Positions 25,365 to 38,837 are shown, counted from the first letter of the stretch. The stretch: DNA of 64,000 nt from Terebella lapidaria (GCA_949152475.1 OX424564.1:29758165-29822164), one strand, 5' to 3'. The notes: generated from the letters alone by a model not told the origin. Made by a program: numbers and translations.

Positions 25365-27030
25365 GTTACCGATTACCGTACTATACAGTTAGTACTATAT
25401 TATCGGAGACTTTCATGGGCGTTTCTGTCAATAAAACTGCTGTTGCATTTCATATGTGAACCATGCATCATGGAAATGAGCAAAATAATCTTTCCATACT
25501 TACTGTTACAAGTGATTCCATGGTGTTCATAAAAAAACTGACACGATAACTCATTTCTGAGCTATTTTGCGTTGAGAACAATTATGGTGCGAATGTTAAT
25601 GGATATAGAGCTAGGTGTCGGTGTTATTTCAGCAGGCGTATCACAGAAGTATCGTCTTCTGACGACTATTTATTGGGAAATAATGTGAACAGTGTGGCAA
25701 GTTTCAAACACATTAACATAGATACAGTACGTCGTGCATTATTTCAAAAGAACGCGATTTGAAATATAGAAATATACTTTTATGCAATGTTTGAATCGCG
25801 GACCAGAGGCCGATTTTGTTTTTCTTAAGGCAACCATTCCATTGAACTCAAGAAGCCGAACGTACAGTTGAAGATACAATATGAATACATGACACTTTAC
25901 TCCTATTTGAAGATACAATATGAATACATGACACTTTACATCAATTTGAAGAAAAAAAAACGTTTTCAGACAGATTGTGAGAAAATGGCCGCAAAAAATG
26001 ATCATTCTTCGACGAAACAGCCTCCATTTTAAAAAAATAATAAAGAGACATAAATACCTCCCTCTTTAATTATTTTCAAATATGTTTTCGTATATTCGCA
26101 GAAAATGACCAGTTCTATTGAGCTTTTCCATGAACTGAATGCACACTGTAATATATCCATAAACGTATATTATATACGTGTTCCATGTATTGACCTTATT
26201 CAAGAATTCATGATCGGTCGTAAAATTGTCATACGTTTATTGCGAGTATCACAGTATATTTATTACACGTTCGACCGTACAGGTATGGCAGAGACAATCC
26301 TGTCCACCATTTGGTTTGAAAGTATTCTCGTGGGCACAGAAGGATTACTAGAATGCCACCTTGCCCTCAACGTGACATATATAAAATGCATGTTATTGGC
26401 ATAATAAAATGTTTCGTTCGTGTTATCACGATTCCCAGAATGTCAGTGACTGGTCTCCCTACTGGGGCAGATTGTTAACATGATTTTGTTCTTATTGTTA
26501 TAATCTAACGCGACGGATCGAACTTTAACCATGTTAACAGGTCAGAAAAACAATAATTGATTCATGATTCATGGCTTTGTTCATTCACAATACCCAAGCT
26601 AAAGAATGCATATGATATCATCCAAAGTCACTGAGATATAAATAAATCAGATCTTATTACATGTATGTTATATATTTTTTCCGTTTAAAAACGTGATAAT
26701 AGATGGTACTGATTTTTCGATCCTTTCAAAATGCGCATGAAGAATGGTGCAGATGACAATAATAAATAACTACGTGCATCCGGTGTTTAATACCACGAAA
26801 GTCACCACATCGCTTTGTCGCTTTGGTGGGAAAAGTCGGATAGGTCGACAAGCCAATAAATCAATATGATATTCCCACAAACCGATAGCCCAACAAAGCG
26901 ATAATCTGACAAGGCGTTATGATAAACCGACGAGTCAAGAATGCGATATATCGATGCGAGCGTGCGGCAACCCAATACGAAATGCCAACAAGCCGAGTAT
27001 GTCGAGATATCAAGATTTTGCGTCATCTTC
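25365..27030 (+). repeat. array copy paired with 28190-29815
   Basis: This copy and 28190-29815 match over most of their length at about 2.8-kb spacing, including AAACGTTTTCAGACAGATT, AATAAAGAGACATAAATACC and ACGTTCGACCGTACAGGTAT. Inside it, 25868-25945 is a 39-bp direct duplication (TTGAAGATACAATATGAATA twice). The right end (about 26815-27030) is a run of degenerate CGATAA/CCGACAA motifs. Confidence 0.75.
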
Positions 27031-28189
27031 TCGAATTATCACTTGCATCCAAGCTATCGATCGGTTATTCTGAATTCAGTCTAGAAGGAACATTCATAAA
27101 TAAATCAAATACTGGGGCAAATACAAGGATAATCATGAAAGAATGAAACTTTTGAATTTAACTCAAAATATTCAGTAACATAAAAGTCTGAGTACATTTA
27201 TTGCAAGTAGCACAATATTACAATATGGTGATACAGGCATTGCAAAGACTATAGTGTCCGCCATCTGATCTGAATCTTTGGTCGTGAAGTCGGATAGTAT
27301 TCTCGTGAGTTCAAAAGGATTTCTCATTTGCCTCTGATGTGCCATATACAAATTGCGCATTAATGGCATCAGTAAATGTTTTTTGTTGTTGGTAGGATCG
27401 CGATTAACATAACTCTGCATGGCCTTATTCAACAGAAGGGCTGGTTGTTAACATGATTGTGTTCCATACAATCTAAGAAATGCGTAATACCCAAAGTAAG
27501 AAAAGTAGGTTAATAAGATTCAATTTTGAAACGTGATAAAACGTTACTGATTAGTCAGTCCTTCTCTAATTACTCTTCTCTAATTAATGCAGAATATTAA
27601 TGTGATTATATTCAGATATGGTTCCAGGTCCAGTTCATAATGATTTGAGGGGATGTAAACTAGATTACTTTCTAATAATTAACATCAGACTATCAAAGAG
27701 TCGTCCTTGGGAGCTCATCGACGCAACGTCTATTAAATAATATTCACCACCTCATAAATGTGTATCAAAATGTGAACACATGCTCCTGAAATAGGTGCTT
27801 TGCGGACGTGGAATTGAAATTGCTAACTGATCTGACGGGCCTCCAACTACAAATGCCCTTGAGACTCATATCATATAGACATGTCCTTAGTATAATCAGA
27901 TGAAGACAATCTGCATGCCATCTAATGCCATTACCATCTGATCACTACGCCGTCATAAATGCAGTACTGCAATGTGATAAGATATGTAGGTCTGACAGCT
28001 TTTAGGGTACATCGTTCACAATATAAGTGCTGCCACATCCAATATATTCACCATCAATCAGTGTAAAACACAGGTATAAGTCATGTAGCTATTTGGCAGT
28101 TACGTCTCGAACTTATACGACTCAATGACACATGCATTCGCACGTGTTGATGTGTAATACTATACAAAAAATCCACTAGAACACATGTT

Positions 28190-29815
28190 ACTGATTACCG
28201 TACTATACAGTTAGTACTATATTATCGGAACTTGCATGGGCGTTTCTGGCAACAAAACTGCTGTTGCATTCCATACGTGAACCATGCATCATGGAAATGA
28301 GCAAAATATTCTTGTCCATTCTTACTGTTACAAGTGATCCCAGGGTGTCCATAAAAAAACTGACACGATAACTCATTTCTGAGCTATTTTGCGTTGAGAA
28401 CAAATATGGTGTGAATGTTAATGGAAAGCTGGATGTTGGTGTTATTTCAGAAGGCGTATCACAGAAGTATCGTCTTCTGACGACCATTTATTGGGAAAGG
28501 ATGTGAACAGTTTGGCAAGTTCAAATTCATAAACAAAGATACAGTACGTCGTGCATTATCCCAAAAGAACGAGATTTGAAATATACATTTTTATGCACTG
28601 TTTGAATGGCAGACTAGAGGCCGTTTTTGTTTTTCTGAAGGGAAACATTCCATTGAACTTACGAATCCGAACGTACAGTTGGAGATACAATATGAATACA
28701 TTACACTTAACTCCTATTTGGAAGGGAATATGTGGCTGAATTTTTTTTCAAAATCCATATTTGTTTTTTCAAAGAAAATCCATCTTGAAATCAAAATGGC
28801 TGCCTCGCGCAGACCGAAGATTTAAGTGTAAGGAAACTAATACCCGAGATACATATATAGGGGGAGTCAATTGCGTCAATTGGGAAAAAAACGTTTTCAG
28901 ACAGATTTTGAGAAAGTGGCCGCCAAAATTGATGATTTTTCGACGATACGGCCTGAAAAATAATAAAGAGACATAAATACCTCCCTCTTGACCTATTTTT
29001 AAATATTTTTTCGTATGTTTGGAGGAAAGCACCAGTTCTATTGAGCTATTCCGAAACGAATGCACACTGTAATATATATACATAAAGGTATATCATATTC
29101 ATATATGTGTTCCATGTATTGACCTTATTCAAGAATTTATGATTGGTCGTAAAATTGTCATACGTTTATTGCGAGGATCACAATATATTTATTACACGTT
29201 CGACCGTACAGGTATGCAAGAGACAATCGTGTCCACCATTTGGTCTGAAAATAGTCTCGTGGGCACAGAAGGTTTACTAGAATGCCACTTTGCCCTCAAC
29301 GTGGCACATATAAAATGCTTGTTATTGGGATAATAAAATATTTTGTTCGTGTTATCACGATTTCCAGAATGTCAGTGACTGGTCTCCTTACTGAGGCAGA
29401 TTGGTAACACGATTTTGTTCTTATTGTTGTAATCTAACTCGATGGATTGAATGTTAACAGGTCGGAGTCGGAAATAATAATTGATTCAAAATTCATGGCT
29501 CTGTTCATTTACCATGTTTACAGTACACAAGCTAAAGGATAAAAAAAATGTTACCGATTTTTTTTATCCTCTGAAAATGCACATAAATAATGGTGCAGAT
29601 AACAATGATAAATAAGTACGAAAGTCACCACATCGCTTCGTCGCTTTGTTGGGAGAAGTCGGATAGGTCGACAAGCCGATAAATCGATACGTTATTCCGA
29701 CAAACCGATAACGATAGCGATAATCTGACAAAGCTATCCGATAATCCGAGTCGAGAATGCGATATCTCGATGCGAGCTTGCGGCAACCCGATACGAAATC
29801 GCACCATCCCTGGAG
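28190..29815 (+). repeat. array copy paired with 25365-27030
   Basis: Second copy of the pair. The 39-bp duplication of the first copy is absent here, and the sequence near 28735-28860 differs, so one copy has been remodelled. The end at about 29640-29815 again carries CGATAA/CCGACAA motifs (CGACAAGCCGATAAATCGAT). Confidence 0.75.
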
Positions 29816-31084
29816 AGTCTTTGTACCTTGCTAGAAACTAGTTCCATAACTGAAAATAACTGTTTACTAACTATGGAACTGATTTCAAAATTATTTTAAA
29901 ACTCAGGCATGAATAATGGCAGCATTGGGCCGCCATACTCACATGCATAGTTTGGTGTATATATATAGCAATTTGCAAAGTTGCTAATGATAACTAAATG
30001 AATCCTTGCTCTCTCTCTCTCCAAGTAGTGTTAGTGCATAACATTAGCCTGATTAAAATAATACATGTACGGCATCATTTCTCAGTTTATACTGGTTTCA
30101 GGTGATGTACACCCTAATTACTTTTGAATAATTACTTTCAGGCTATCCTTGAAAGCTCACCAGCCAGAAGTCTAAATTTTCTAAAATTATAAATTACCAT
30201 AAACTCAGTAGCCTTTTGGCTTGTGATTGTGTACTTATATGGGCCTACTTGTCATACACTTATTTCACGGGATTTGTTTCGGATGTCTAAATTACTTTAG
30301 TAAGTTGTTGGGCAGTTGTATGCTAGCTCCATCAGGTGTACAGTAGAAACAATTACATATTAGGTCGGGCTCTATTTCAATTCCAGCATGGTGTATTTAG
30401 GTTTGTAATTGGTATCATCGAAACTTCGTTGAATTGGTGATTATAAGTTACTACTTACATTCACCACCACATAAGTGTGTTACAGCGTAAACACACACTG
30501 ACGAATTTTGTATGTAGTAGTTTGAGTAGTGCAGTGATGCGCCGTAATCTCACCTATTTGAAATCCATGATTCTGAAATCTTTGCAATGGTGATCATTGA
30601 TGATTTAATTTTAAAGGAATGAAGGAATAAACAATACATATTCTGTAGATTCCATATCAACGTTTCTAGTGGCAGATAAGTAATGTACACTGTGTGAATG
30701 TAAACCATCGAAATGTGAGGGATACATTGCTCGCATTTTTCAGAATATCCAAATTGACCTCCATATGATTTTCATGAATTTCGATGTGACCTGGCAAGCT
30801 TTGCCTGGTCGAATTGGACCTCAAATTAGCATCTCTAATATGCAGCAGGACATGTCAGCATGACTTTCTTTCGACTTGTGGCATTGATTCAATGTCTGTT
30901 GCTCGCTCATTTCAGATTATCCTGATTTCTCTTCGTGATCTTCATGAATTCCATTGCGACCTTGCATGCTTTGCGTGATCGAATCTCCAAATTAGCATCA
31001 CAGATCTGCCCTTGATCGCACAGAAAAATACCGTGTGCTTGATGGCTGGAAAGGTGAAATTGCTACTTGATCAAGTCATCAAAT
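29816..31084. other. array-related and unassigned non-coding DNA
   Basis: It contains a perfect 9-bp inverted repeat (AGTTCCATA ... TATGGAACT, about 29839-29880) and a CT-rich microsatellite near 30008-30022. The TGAATTTCGATGTGACC and TGAATTCCATTGCGACC lines near 30776 and 30946 are a small internal repeat. No exon is recognised. Confidence 0.4.
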
Positions 31085-31950
31085 GAGCATTTCCAACCAA
31101 ATATGACATCAAGATTCATTTACGTGAATAAGTATGTCCATAATAGAAATCCAGACAATATGCACACCAGTCAATGCCTAATACCACCAATATTAATTCA
31201 CTGCATGATCGTTAATGCAACATATCCATGTATTGTAGGGCGTTCGGCATTTAGGGCACATTGTTGACAACATAAGTGCTGCCACATTCAATATCTACGC
31301 CATCAATCACGTATAAGACAGATATAGGTCATGTAGCTATGTAGCAGTTTTGTTTCGAAGACATCATTTATTATACACAACATGTATTAGTCAAAACCAA
31401 TTTCATTTTGCCTACAATATGTATGACAATAAATATGTTTATTATGCAATAAGGTGGTACCAGAGAGCTATGACAATACACATTGAATGTCTGCAAAGTA
31501 TTTGTCTGATGTGCTATGACCTCTTTAATATTGGACGTGTTTCATATTTACCTTGCAATACGTGTTTTTTTTAACTACTGAATCATATGCGAACGATTAA
31601 CACGTTGCAGTCATTTCTATAACAGAAAGCTTTTATGGGCGTTTTGACAACAAGCACACTGTCGCATTTACATGCCTCAACCATCCATCATGCGCAAGGC
31701 AATCTTGTCTAATCTTTCTGTCACAAGTAAGCACTGGTTGTCCATAAAAGCCTGGAACGTTGATCACTTCTGGGCAATTTCAGATCGAGAACAATTATGG
31801 TGTGATTGTTGATGGATATAGCGGTTAGTTGTAGTAGGTGTAACGCTCTTTGGGTGTGGCTTGTACCAATTTCTATTGGGAAGATGTTGACTATTACAGC
31901 ACACTTCTCGGCCAAAATTGACGCCTGTTCAACCCACAATTTATGTGAAA

Positions 31951-33508
31951 ACTAATTCTGTCAATCATCCTCAAAAGTGAAAAGCAAATAGAATTTGACA
32001 AATTCTAATTTCTCAATTTGTTCGATTTCACATTTAGACACTCGTTTTGTATTCATATTGCTTGTTTAATGTTACGTTAGTTAATACAGGTACGTGCCAC
32101 TCAATAATGTTAGTGTGATGCATTAATTGTAACCATAAAATTACATTTATTATGATACTAATTATTATACTTAGTTCACTAAAGTGGATTCTATAAAATG
32201 ATCATGAATGACAACATGTACAAATGTATAGTTGGAGTACAAGCATTCATATCCCTGTTCATTCATAATTTCACGGTTGTAGAAGTCAATATTGTGGGAT
32301 ACGGCGGCTACTGTATGACATTCTCTCATTGTAATGAACAGCATCAGTCAGTGACTATTTGGTTACTTTATGATTTTACCATGATATGTACATGTACTTT
32401 ATGATTGAGACACAACCTTAGACTAGATAATCATCGACTCTGCAATGAATATATTACAAAAAGATCACACATGGAACATGAACAAATTAAATGTCCAACA
32501 CATGTCAGTCCGGCACATTGTATATATTTTATTGATTGAACTAACTATTTATACGTCATTACATAAGGCAACAAAAAATACACACTCACATATATACTGC
32601 ATTTTCTACATCATGTCATGATGACACGCTACATGATGGAGGTCAAACACTTAACCAGTATGTCACATGCCGTGTTTTGTCTCTGTATGAGCTTCCCCTT
32701 ACTGTCACGTAGGCCAATGTACTCAAATACCCCATGTGTATGGGTATTGTTAACTGGCGACAATGCTGCACTATACTGTACACTTACATGTACTACATGT
32801 ATGTTTTGGTTGACTGTGATAAATTTGTCATTCGTCGTTGGTTTAGTATCTTGTCTTTTGTGATACTATAAACAATATTTCTTTTTTTAATTGACCCATT
32901 TCGATTATATGATAATTTTATACAGTGGCAACATAATCATCAAGATTTTGATACCCTGTTGATCAATCCAAGTAAATATTGTTTATACAAGCAACACAGA
33001 ATGCGATGTATGTGATCGAATCGATGGTATCTCTTAATCTATCTGATATGATCCGATGGCATTGACAATGATAAAACCGATTAGGAAAAATACGCAACTG
33101 ATAAATAAATGTAGAAATGAGTACGTGTGCGCTGACAATACCTAGAACACACCGCCCATTAGCCTACATTTGACAGATTATGAATGTTCTAACATATTGA
33201 TATCCAATAACGATCAAATGCATTCCTAGTAGCATGTTTTTCCATCAATATAATAAATATAGGTTGAGGTTCGTGCATCTTATCATGCATTGGATCGACA
33301 TTATGTCATTATTTTTTCACAATAAATTTCATTTCGGGCTATGCATTTATTTTGACAGAAAATCTATATTTTGCAACATACACTTGATATGATGATTCCT
33401 TTGATTTTCGTAATTTCACACACCATGTATGTGTCTTTATCGACCATACTGTCTTTCACTTGATAGGTAAGTAGCAATCAAACCAGACTCCATTTCGAAA
33501 ATCAGCCA
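31951..33508. other. non-coding, nothing recognised
   Basis: AT-rich sequence between the end of the array and the MITE upstream of the quinone reductase gene. Open frames (for example 32618-32863) have no recognisable domain. Confidence 0.4.
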
Positions 33509-33510
33509 TA

Positions 33511-33700
33511 CTGTAAAACTACTAATTTTGGCGGACTATTTATTTTGGCGGATTTGGCGTCAGGCTAAAACCGCCAAATTAAATCGTCCGCCAATTTAAC
33601 TAGATATATGATAAGAAATATATGTAGTTTTGAAACCGCCAAATTAATTCTCCGCCAAATGACATGGGGCTTATAGCCGCCAAAATTAGTCGTTTTACAG
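33511..33700. mobile_element. 190-bp palindromic MITE, TA target duplication
   Basis: The ends CTGTAAAACTACTAATTTTG and CAAAATTAGTCGTTTTACAG are inverted repeats extending into GGCGG/CCGCC (about 24 of 25 matching). Internal sequence repeats TTTTGGCGGA and CCGCCAAATTAA, so most of the element can fold on itself. TA flanks both sides (33509-33510, 33701-33702). No coding sequence. Likely Tc1/mariner-derived. Confidence 0.85.
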
Positions 33701-33702
33701 TA

Positions 33703-34620
33703 TTAAAAATCAAGTCAACCTTTTGTTTCGTGTCAGTGTAACAACGAAATGAACTCGGTGATGGGCTGAATGAACATGGACAAGTGCAGGTCACAAATGT
33801 CATTGTCCACTCATTATCGGACAGTTCACTAGCCTAAATACCCGAGCATACATGTATATATATAGTAAAGATGACCGTGAAATAATTAGCGTTGGAGATA
33901 AATGGGCGGAAAAACATGTAGTTATAGGTGGAAGGACACACACATTAGGTCTGTGGGGAAATCATTTTGAAAAAACACGAAAAATGGAGCTACATGAATT
34001 AGCCAATTTGTTTGAAAGGACATTCAACTGATCTCAAATTTGCAGTCAACATAGTCGACGGTAATTCAGCATGGGGATCGCTACAGTATGGATGTCATGG
34101 AACATCTACTAACATAGGGGATGGATGTCGTTATAAATCAACACTTTTCTAACGTCGTTGCATCAATTATAGCGACCAGTCTATTGTTTCATTTCAGAGC
34201 GTTGACTTGATACGAGATATTGGTAGGCCTAAATATCATCTGTGACATTTTAAGGTACATTTTGACAGGTAGAAACTGCATAGCGCTCTGTCACACATAT
34301 ATGCAGTCTTCACGACAACACTAGGCAACAAGTTTATTGAAGATTTGCGGACTCAAAAAGGAAACTTCTCAACATCGAACGACACTGGATCGACTAATCG
34401 ATAACCCACCAAATTGTATAACTGTTTGGATTTGTTAATGTTTTCGTATCAACGAGCACTCATTTTCCTTATCAGACTGAGGGGGAAAACCTACAGTAGC
34501 TGCATTGTCTCTGCGTCGATATCAAACTTTCGATAGGACACTGAACATTATTATACCGATCAATATTTCATTCGCGAGTCAGATATATTATAATGTAGCA
34601 TACATTGTACAGTGCAGCAG
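33703..34620. other. upstream region of the quinone reductase gene
   Basis: No exon recognised. Expected to hold distal regulatory DNA of the gene starting at 34766. I found no clear antioxidant response element (TGACnnnGC) in the last 400 bases. Confidence 0.35.
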
Positions 34621-34623
34621 CCC

Positions 34624-34631
34624 TATATATA
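34624..34631 (+). promoter_or_regulatory. possible TATA box
   Basis: TATATATA lies 142 bases before the start codon of the quinone reductase gene, in the context CCCTATATATACACGG. If used, transcription would begin near 34655, giving a short 5' UTR of about 110 nt. AT-rich DNA makes chance matches common. Confidence 0.35.
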
Positions 34632-34765
34632 CACGGAAGACGCCTACACATTTTGGATTTGATGTGAATCTCATGTTGCACGTTATCAAATCATCACAGG
34701 ACTAACGCAATCATATTGAAGGATACCACACGAAAAAGTGCAATATTTCACTAGTATTTCCCACG

Positions 34766-37700
34766 ATGGGTAAAACCGTGCTAATAGTATACGCTCATCA
34801 CCAGAGGACATCGTTCAATGCAGCGCTGATGTTCGCGGCCGTGGAACAACTCAGGAAAGATGGTCACACCGTCCACGTGTCGGATCTGTACGGGATGAAA
34901 TTCAACCCCGTCATAAGCAGGGATGATGTCGTAGGTAAGATATATTTTGAATATTTTATAGTATATACATGCATTTTATTTTGTAATACATGATACACTA
35001 AAACGTAACGTCTATACATATTCATAAACCAATGCGCTGGTGCGTATGTATGCACTGGTTACGTTCATATACATTGTACATGCGTTTTATTTTGTAAAAA
35101 TATTTGATGTATTCATAACATGCTAACTAGTGCATTGGTTTAGGTATAGATGTACCTTTTCATCGAGTCATGTGCATCATATATTGCATACTAAACACTG
35201 AACACATGTGTATCTTAGATGATCACGTACAATCGTATGATATGTTTGCTAGTCTTATGATACATCATAGAGACATAGTCAACAATGCCACGCAAACATC
35301 CACACCAGAAAAAAATGAATAATTGCCCTATTACATGCTTTTTTTTATTTGCATAGGCCTTCATTATGACATTATAGTCCGACATGTATGTACGTACATG
35401 CATAATGCATGTATCGATTTTTAACCGTTGACTTCCCTGATCTATTATTTCAAAACATGGCATTTAATGTTTTGAGATTGTGTGAAACCGCACAATTCTA
35501 CCATGTAATTTTGGGTAATTGATTTTTATGTGTGAAAAATTGGTGGTATTTCACCAAGCACATATCCTATTCAGATATGTGTATTATTTCTGACAGGAAG
35601 GTCTTTGTAATGGCTTTTTTCAGTCATAAAAAAAAGACCTTGAATTTGATTGGGGACCGAAAATAGTTTCCTGCAGCTGTGTCGTTTGAAAAACAAACCT
35701 AATATTCATGTGAAAAGTCAGCCTGCAAATTCTAAACAGAAACGAATTGTCCTTGAAAAAGACCAAAGCGTCGATTACCAATCAACATGTGTGAACAATG
35801 ATAAATTCGGTACAAAATATGGTCATTGTCATTGCGTTGAAGTACACAAAACATACAATGTAGGTGTATGATATTTTCATGATAATTGTTCTGTAGTCAA
35901 TGGTTAACGTACAGAGTATAATTATGTTAGAAGTATTTTTCAGCTACATGTTTTGCGGCCTTTTTCAGGAAGTGTGAATTACTTGGTCGAATGTAGTTTG
36001 ATTGATAATAAGATAATTACAGTAACGGTGATAGTATTTGAACAGCTGGTAATTAATGTGTTTATGCTTTGCAAATTTTATTAAAGCAGATATACAATGT
36101 TGCTATTGTAAAACGAGGCCGTGATTTATTGGCTACTAAAGATAAAATAAGGCACAATTCTCCATGGCTGAAACTACGGAAATTATACTCTAGCTACTTT
36201 TAAAACTATAAAAAAGCGTCCAAATTCCACAACACTTTTTAACACAAATCTGTTTTCTTCGGTTGAATGATCAATTACGGGTATCAAGTATTCTAATGGA
36301 CCAATTATTCATTCCTGTCATTAGTTTTGCTGACGCAACACAAACCCTTTTCTTCTTGTTTTTCTTCTTATGTTTCTTCTTTTTCTTATGTTATTACATT
36401 TTTACGTGTTAATATTACAACAGGACCTTTGCAAAATGAAGAACACTTTGACTATAGCACGGAGACGGGCGTTGCATGGCGGGAAGGGCGAATCCCAGAC
36501 GATATCAAGGAAGAACAGGAAAAGGTTTCATGCTCGGATCTGATCATTTTCCAATTTCCGCTACATTGGATGGGCATGCCAGCGATCATGAAGGGCTGGT
36601 GTGATCGTGTTTTCCTCGCGAACTACGCCTTCACTGAGACCGAGGTCTATGACAACGGGAAATTCAAAGTGCGTATTAAATTTACTCCCAGAAATGGGTG
36701 TTGGTCACATGCATGTAATACATGTATTTCGCACTATGACAACTGAAGACATATTTGAAACCAACAGGAGATTATGTATAAAACACATGCAGAGAATTGT
36801 TATGGAAATCGCAACTGGTGGTAATGAAACATCCGCACAGATTCAATTAATTATACGTCCAGGCTTAAAGGTGAAACATCTGATGAAATAAAGTATAATT
36901 TCATAGGGTAGGAAGGCCATGCTGTCAATAACCACAGGAGCTCCGGAGCAATTTTATACGAGTCAGGGTCCAAACGGTGACCTCAATGTGCTCCTGTGGC
37001 CTTTACAGGTAAATACTGTAAATATCAGGAACATAGCTAATAATGGGCGGGGGGGGGGGGGGGGTCAATATTCCTTTGTAATGAAACAATATATTGTGTG
37101 TATTTTAACCAAACTCTTGACAAAATATGTATGAATACATGCATCCACAGTACATGTATTCGTTCAACTTTACAGTGGTACACAGAAAATAAAACAAATA
37201 CATTGATGCATTTATTCATAAATACTGCATATAAATAGACCTGACACTCCCATGGCTTACCAAAATGGGGAAAAATACTAGTGCCATCAAATATCACAAC
37301 ATGAAAAATACGCGTTGACATTCGTCCTTTATACGGAATATTGACATACTATCGATTTATGTAGTTTTATGAAGTGAAAGCATTTGAAGAGACCGATATG
37401 CAATATGTAGATGTGGAATCGCTCTTTGTACCTGTTGGTCGGAACGGTATTGGCATATTGCATAATGATATTGCATTCTAAATTTGTTTGATTCGAGTAT
37501 TGATATAACATCACATCGATTCCACAACACCGATGTGTACAGTTTGGTCGTGCACATCTATGCTTTTGAAATGCGTACACAATATGATATATATATGTCA
37601 ATCATAAGTACCATTTTTCCAGTAAATAATTGTATTCCCTCTTTATTGCAAACTGAGAGATGTGTCCTGAATAATATTTTTAAAACTTCGTTCCATGTGA

Positions 37701-38837
37701 CTCATCAAACTTTCCACGGATCAGCGCGTGCTCAGTGGAGCGTAAACAGCATATAATTGTATATCGGCTTATCCAGGTGCCTGGATTTGTGACACCGGCC
37801 GTAGACAAAACAACGATGCCTTGTACACGACGTTATATAGGCCTATTCTTATGATTTTTGTTTTCAATATAAACAGCTGCACGAAACGCATCATTTAATT
37901 GTCTCATTTTGGTTTCACAGATATGTCGGAAACTCGCAAATGTCTAAAATTTCAAAATCGGCGACAAAGATACGTGTACACATATTTGTGATTTGTCTGG
38001 CGAACTAACTTATCATGACCAAACATGTAATCATGTAATGATAGGCCTACTTATACACTATACATACATTTACAGAAATATCACTTACCATCAAGATATA
38101 TTCATCTTATTACAATTAACGGTATTACAATTAATTGTTGATTTTTTCACTCAATTTCATTTCCCCCAAAGAACGGGATCTTGCACCTGATAGGTTTCGA
38201 TGTGCTCTCGCCTCACATGGTCTTTGGACCCCAGCTATTATCCCAAGAGGCTCGCATGCAGCATATTCATGACTGGGAGAACCGACTTTCTACAATATTC
38301 AACGAATTTCCGCTCTACTTCGTGCCTATCTCCAAGTATGGATATTAATTTATACGACCCTGCACCACAGAATCAAACATAACTCACTTTCATTATTTCA
38401 TGTTACAGAAGCCAATATTGAAAAAGTAATTCCAAGAGTATTTCATCAGGACAAACATACGTCACGTTTTTTGAAGTGATCGCACTAAAGTTCATGCGAA
38501 TTTCGAACGAGTTTCGTTCATATCAAGCGAATTTCATTGAAATTCAGCGCAGATATTATTCAGAGCTCATTCGAGGTGAAACACCAATCATATACAATGC
38601 ATGAGAATCATGATGTGTTGAAGTTCTATTGAATGATTTTTCAGGTTCCGTCAGGTGGATCCGTCTGACCCAATGAAAGGCATGCGGCTTGAGGATGAAA
38701 CTATCAAATCGGAGGAAGAATGCAGTGCCTGGGGCCTGACCATAGGCCAGCATCTGGATCGGTCCCTGCCGCCGGCTTCCATGCTCAAACCCAGGCGAAA
38801 ATCGGAGGAACTTCCCAGTAAAACCTCGAAAATATGA
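34766..38837 (+). CDS. NAD(P)H quinone reductase, NQO1/NQO2 family, five exons
   Basis: Cytosolic FAD-dependent two-electron quinone reductase, 290 aa (human NQO1 has 274). Coding exons are 34766-34934, 36424-36668, 36907-37008, 38172-38335 and 38645-38837. All junctions are GT-AG and the sum is 291 codons. The flavodoxin-like fold starts with KTVLIVYAHHQRTSFN and SDLYGMKFNP; the FAD/dimer region is FQFPLHWMGMPAIMKGW. The active-site segment is TTGAPEQFYTSQGPNGDLN, with Tyr155 kept but Asn161 where NQO1 has His; Asn is the NQO2 state. Phe and Glu replace the two NQO1 active-site tyrosines near residue 126. The C-terminal tail (WGLTIGQHLDRSLP) is present as in NQO1 and absent from NQO2. Co-substrate preference (NAD(P)H or dihydronicotinamide riboside) therefore cannot be assigned. 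Introns 1 (1489 nt) and 4 hold nothing recognisable; intron 3 (1163 nt) carries a G-run. Confidence 0.95.
37049..37064 (+). repeat. G16 homopolymer in intron 3
   Basis: Sixteen consecutive G residues about 40 nt after the donor of exon 3 of the quinone reductase gene, on the sense strand. A similar run of 17 G lies at 41326-41342 in the intergenic region. Exact lengths may be assembly-dependent. Confidence 0.8.

Larger units (their letters stand above)
10300..31950 (+). repeat. large diverged non-coding tandem array
   Basis: Two anchor modules recur in the same orientation. Module A (cores GATTACCGT, TATGGGCGTTTCT, CAACCATCCATCATGC, CACTGGGTGTCCATAAAA) appears near 12440 (partial), 15745, 19365, 25365, 28190 and 31590. 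Module B (cores ATCGAATGTGCATAA or TTAGTATACATCCAGACAAT, then CTGATCACC) appears near 10445, 14750, 18210, 23520, 24780, 27840 and 31085. Other blocks recur between them. The spacing is irregular (about 1.3 to 6 kb, often 3-3.6 kb) because of internal duplications and inserted elements. Reading frames are not kept between copies, so the array looks non-coding. Divergence differs between copies, indicating growth over a long time. Confidence 0.8.
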
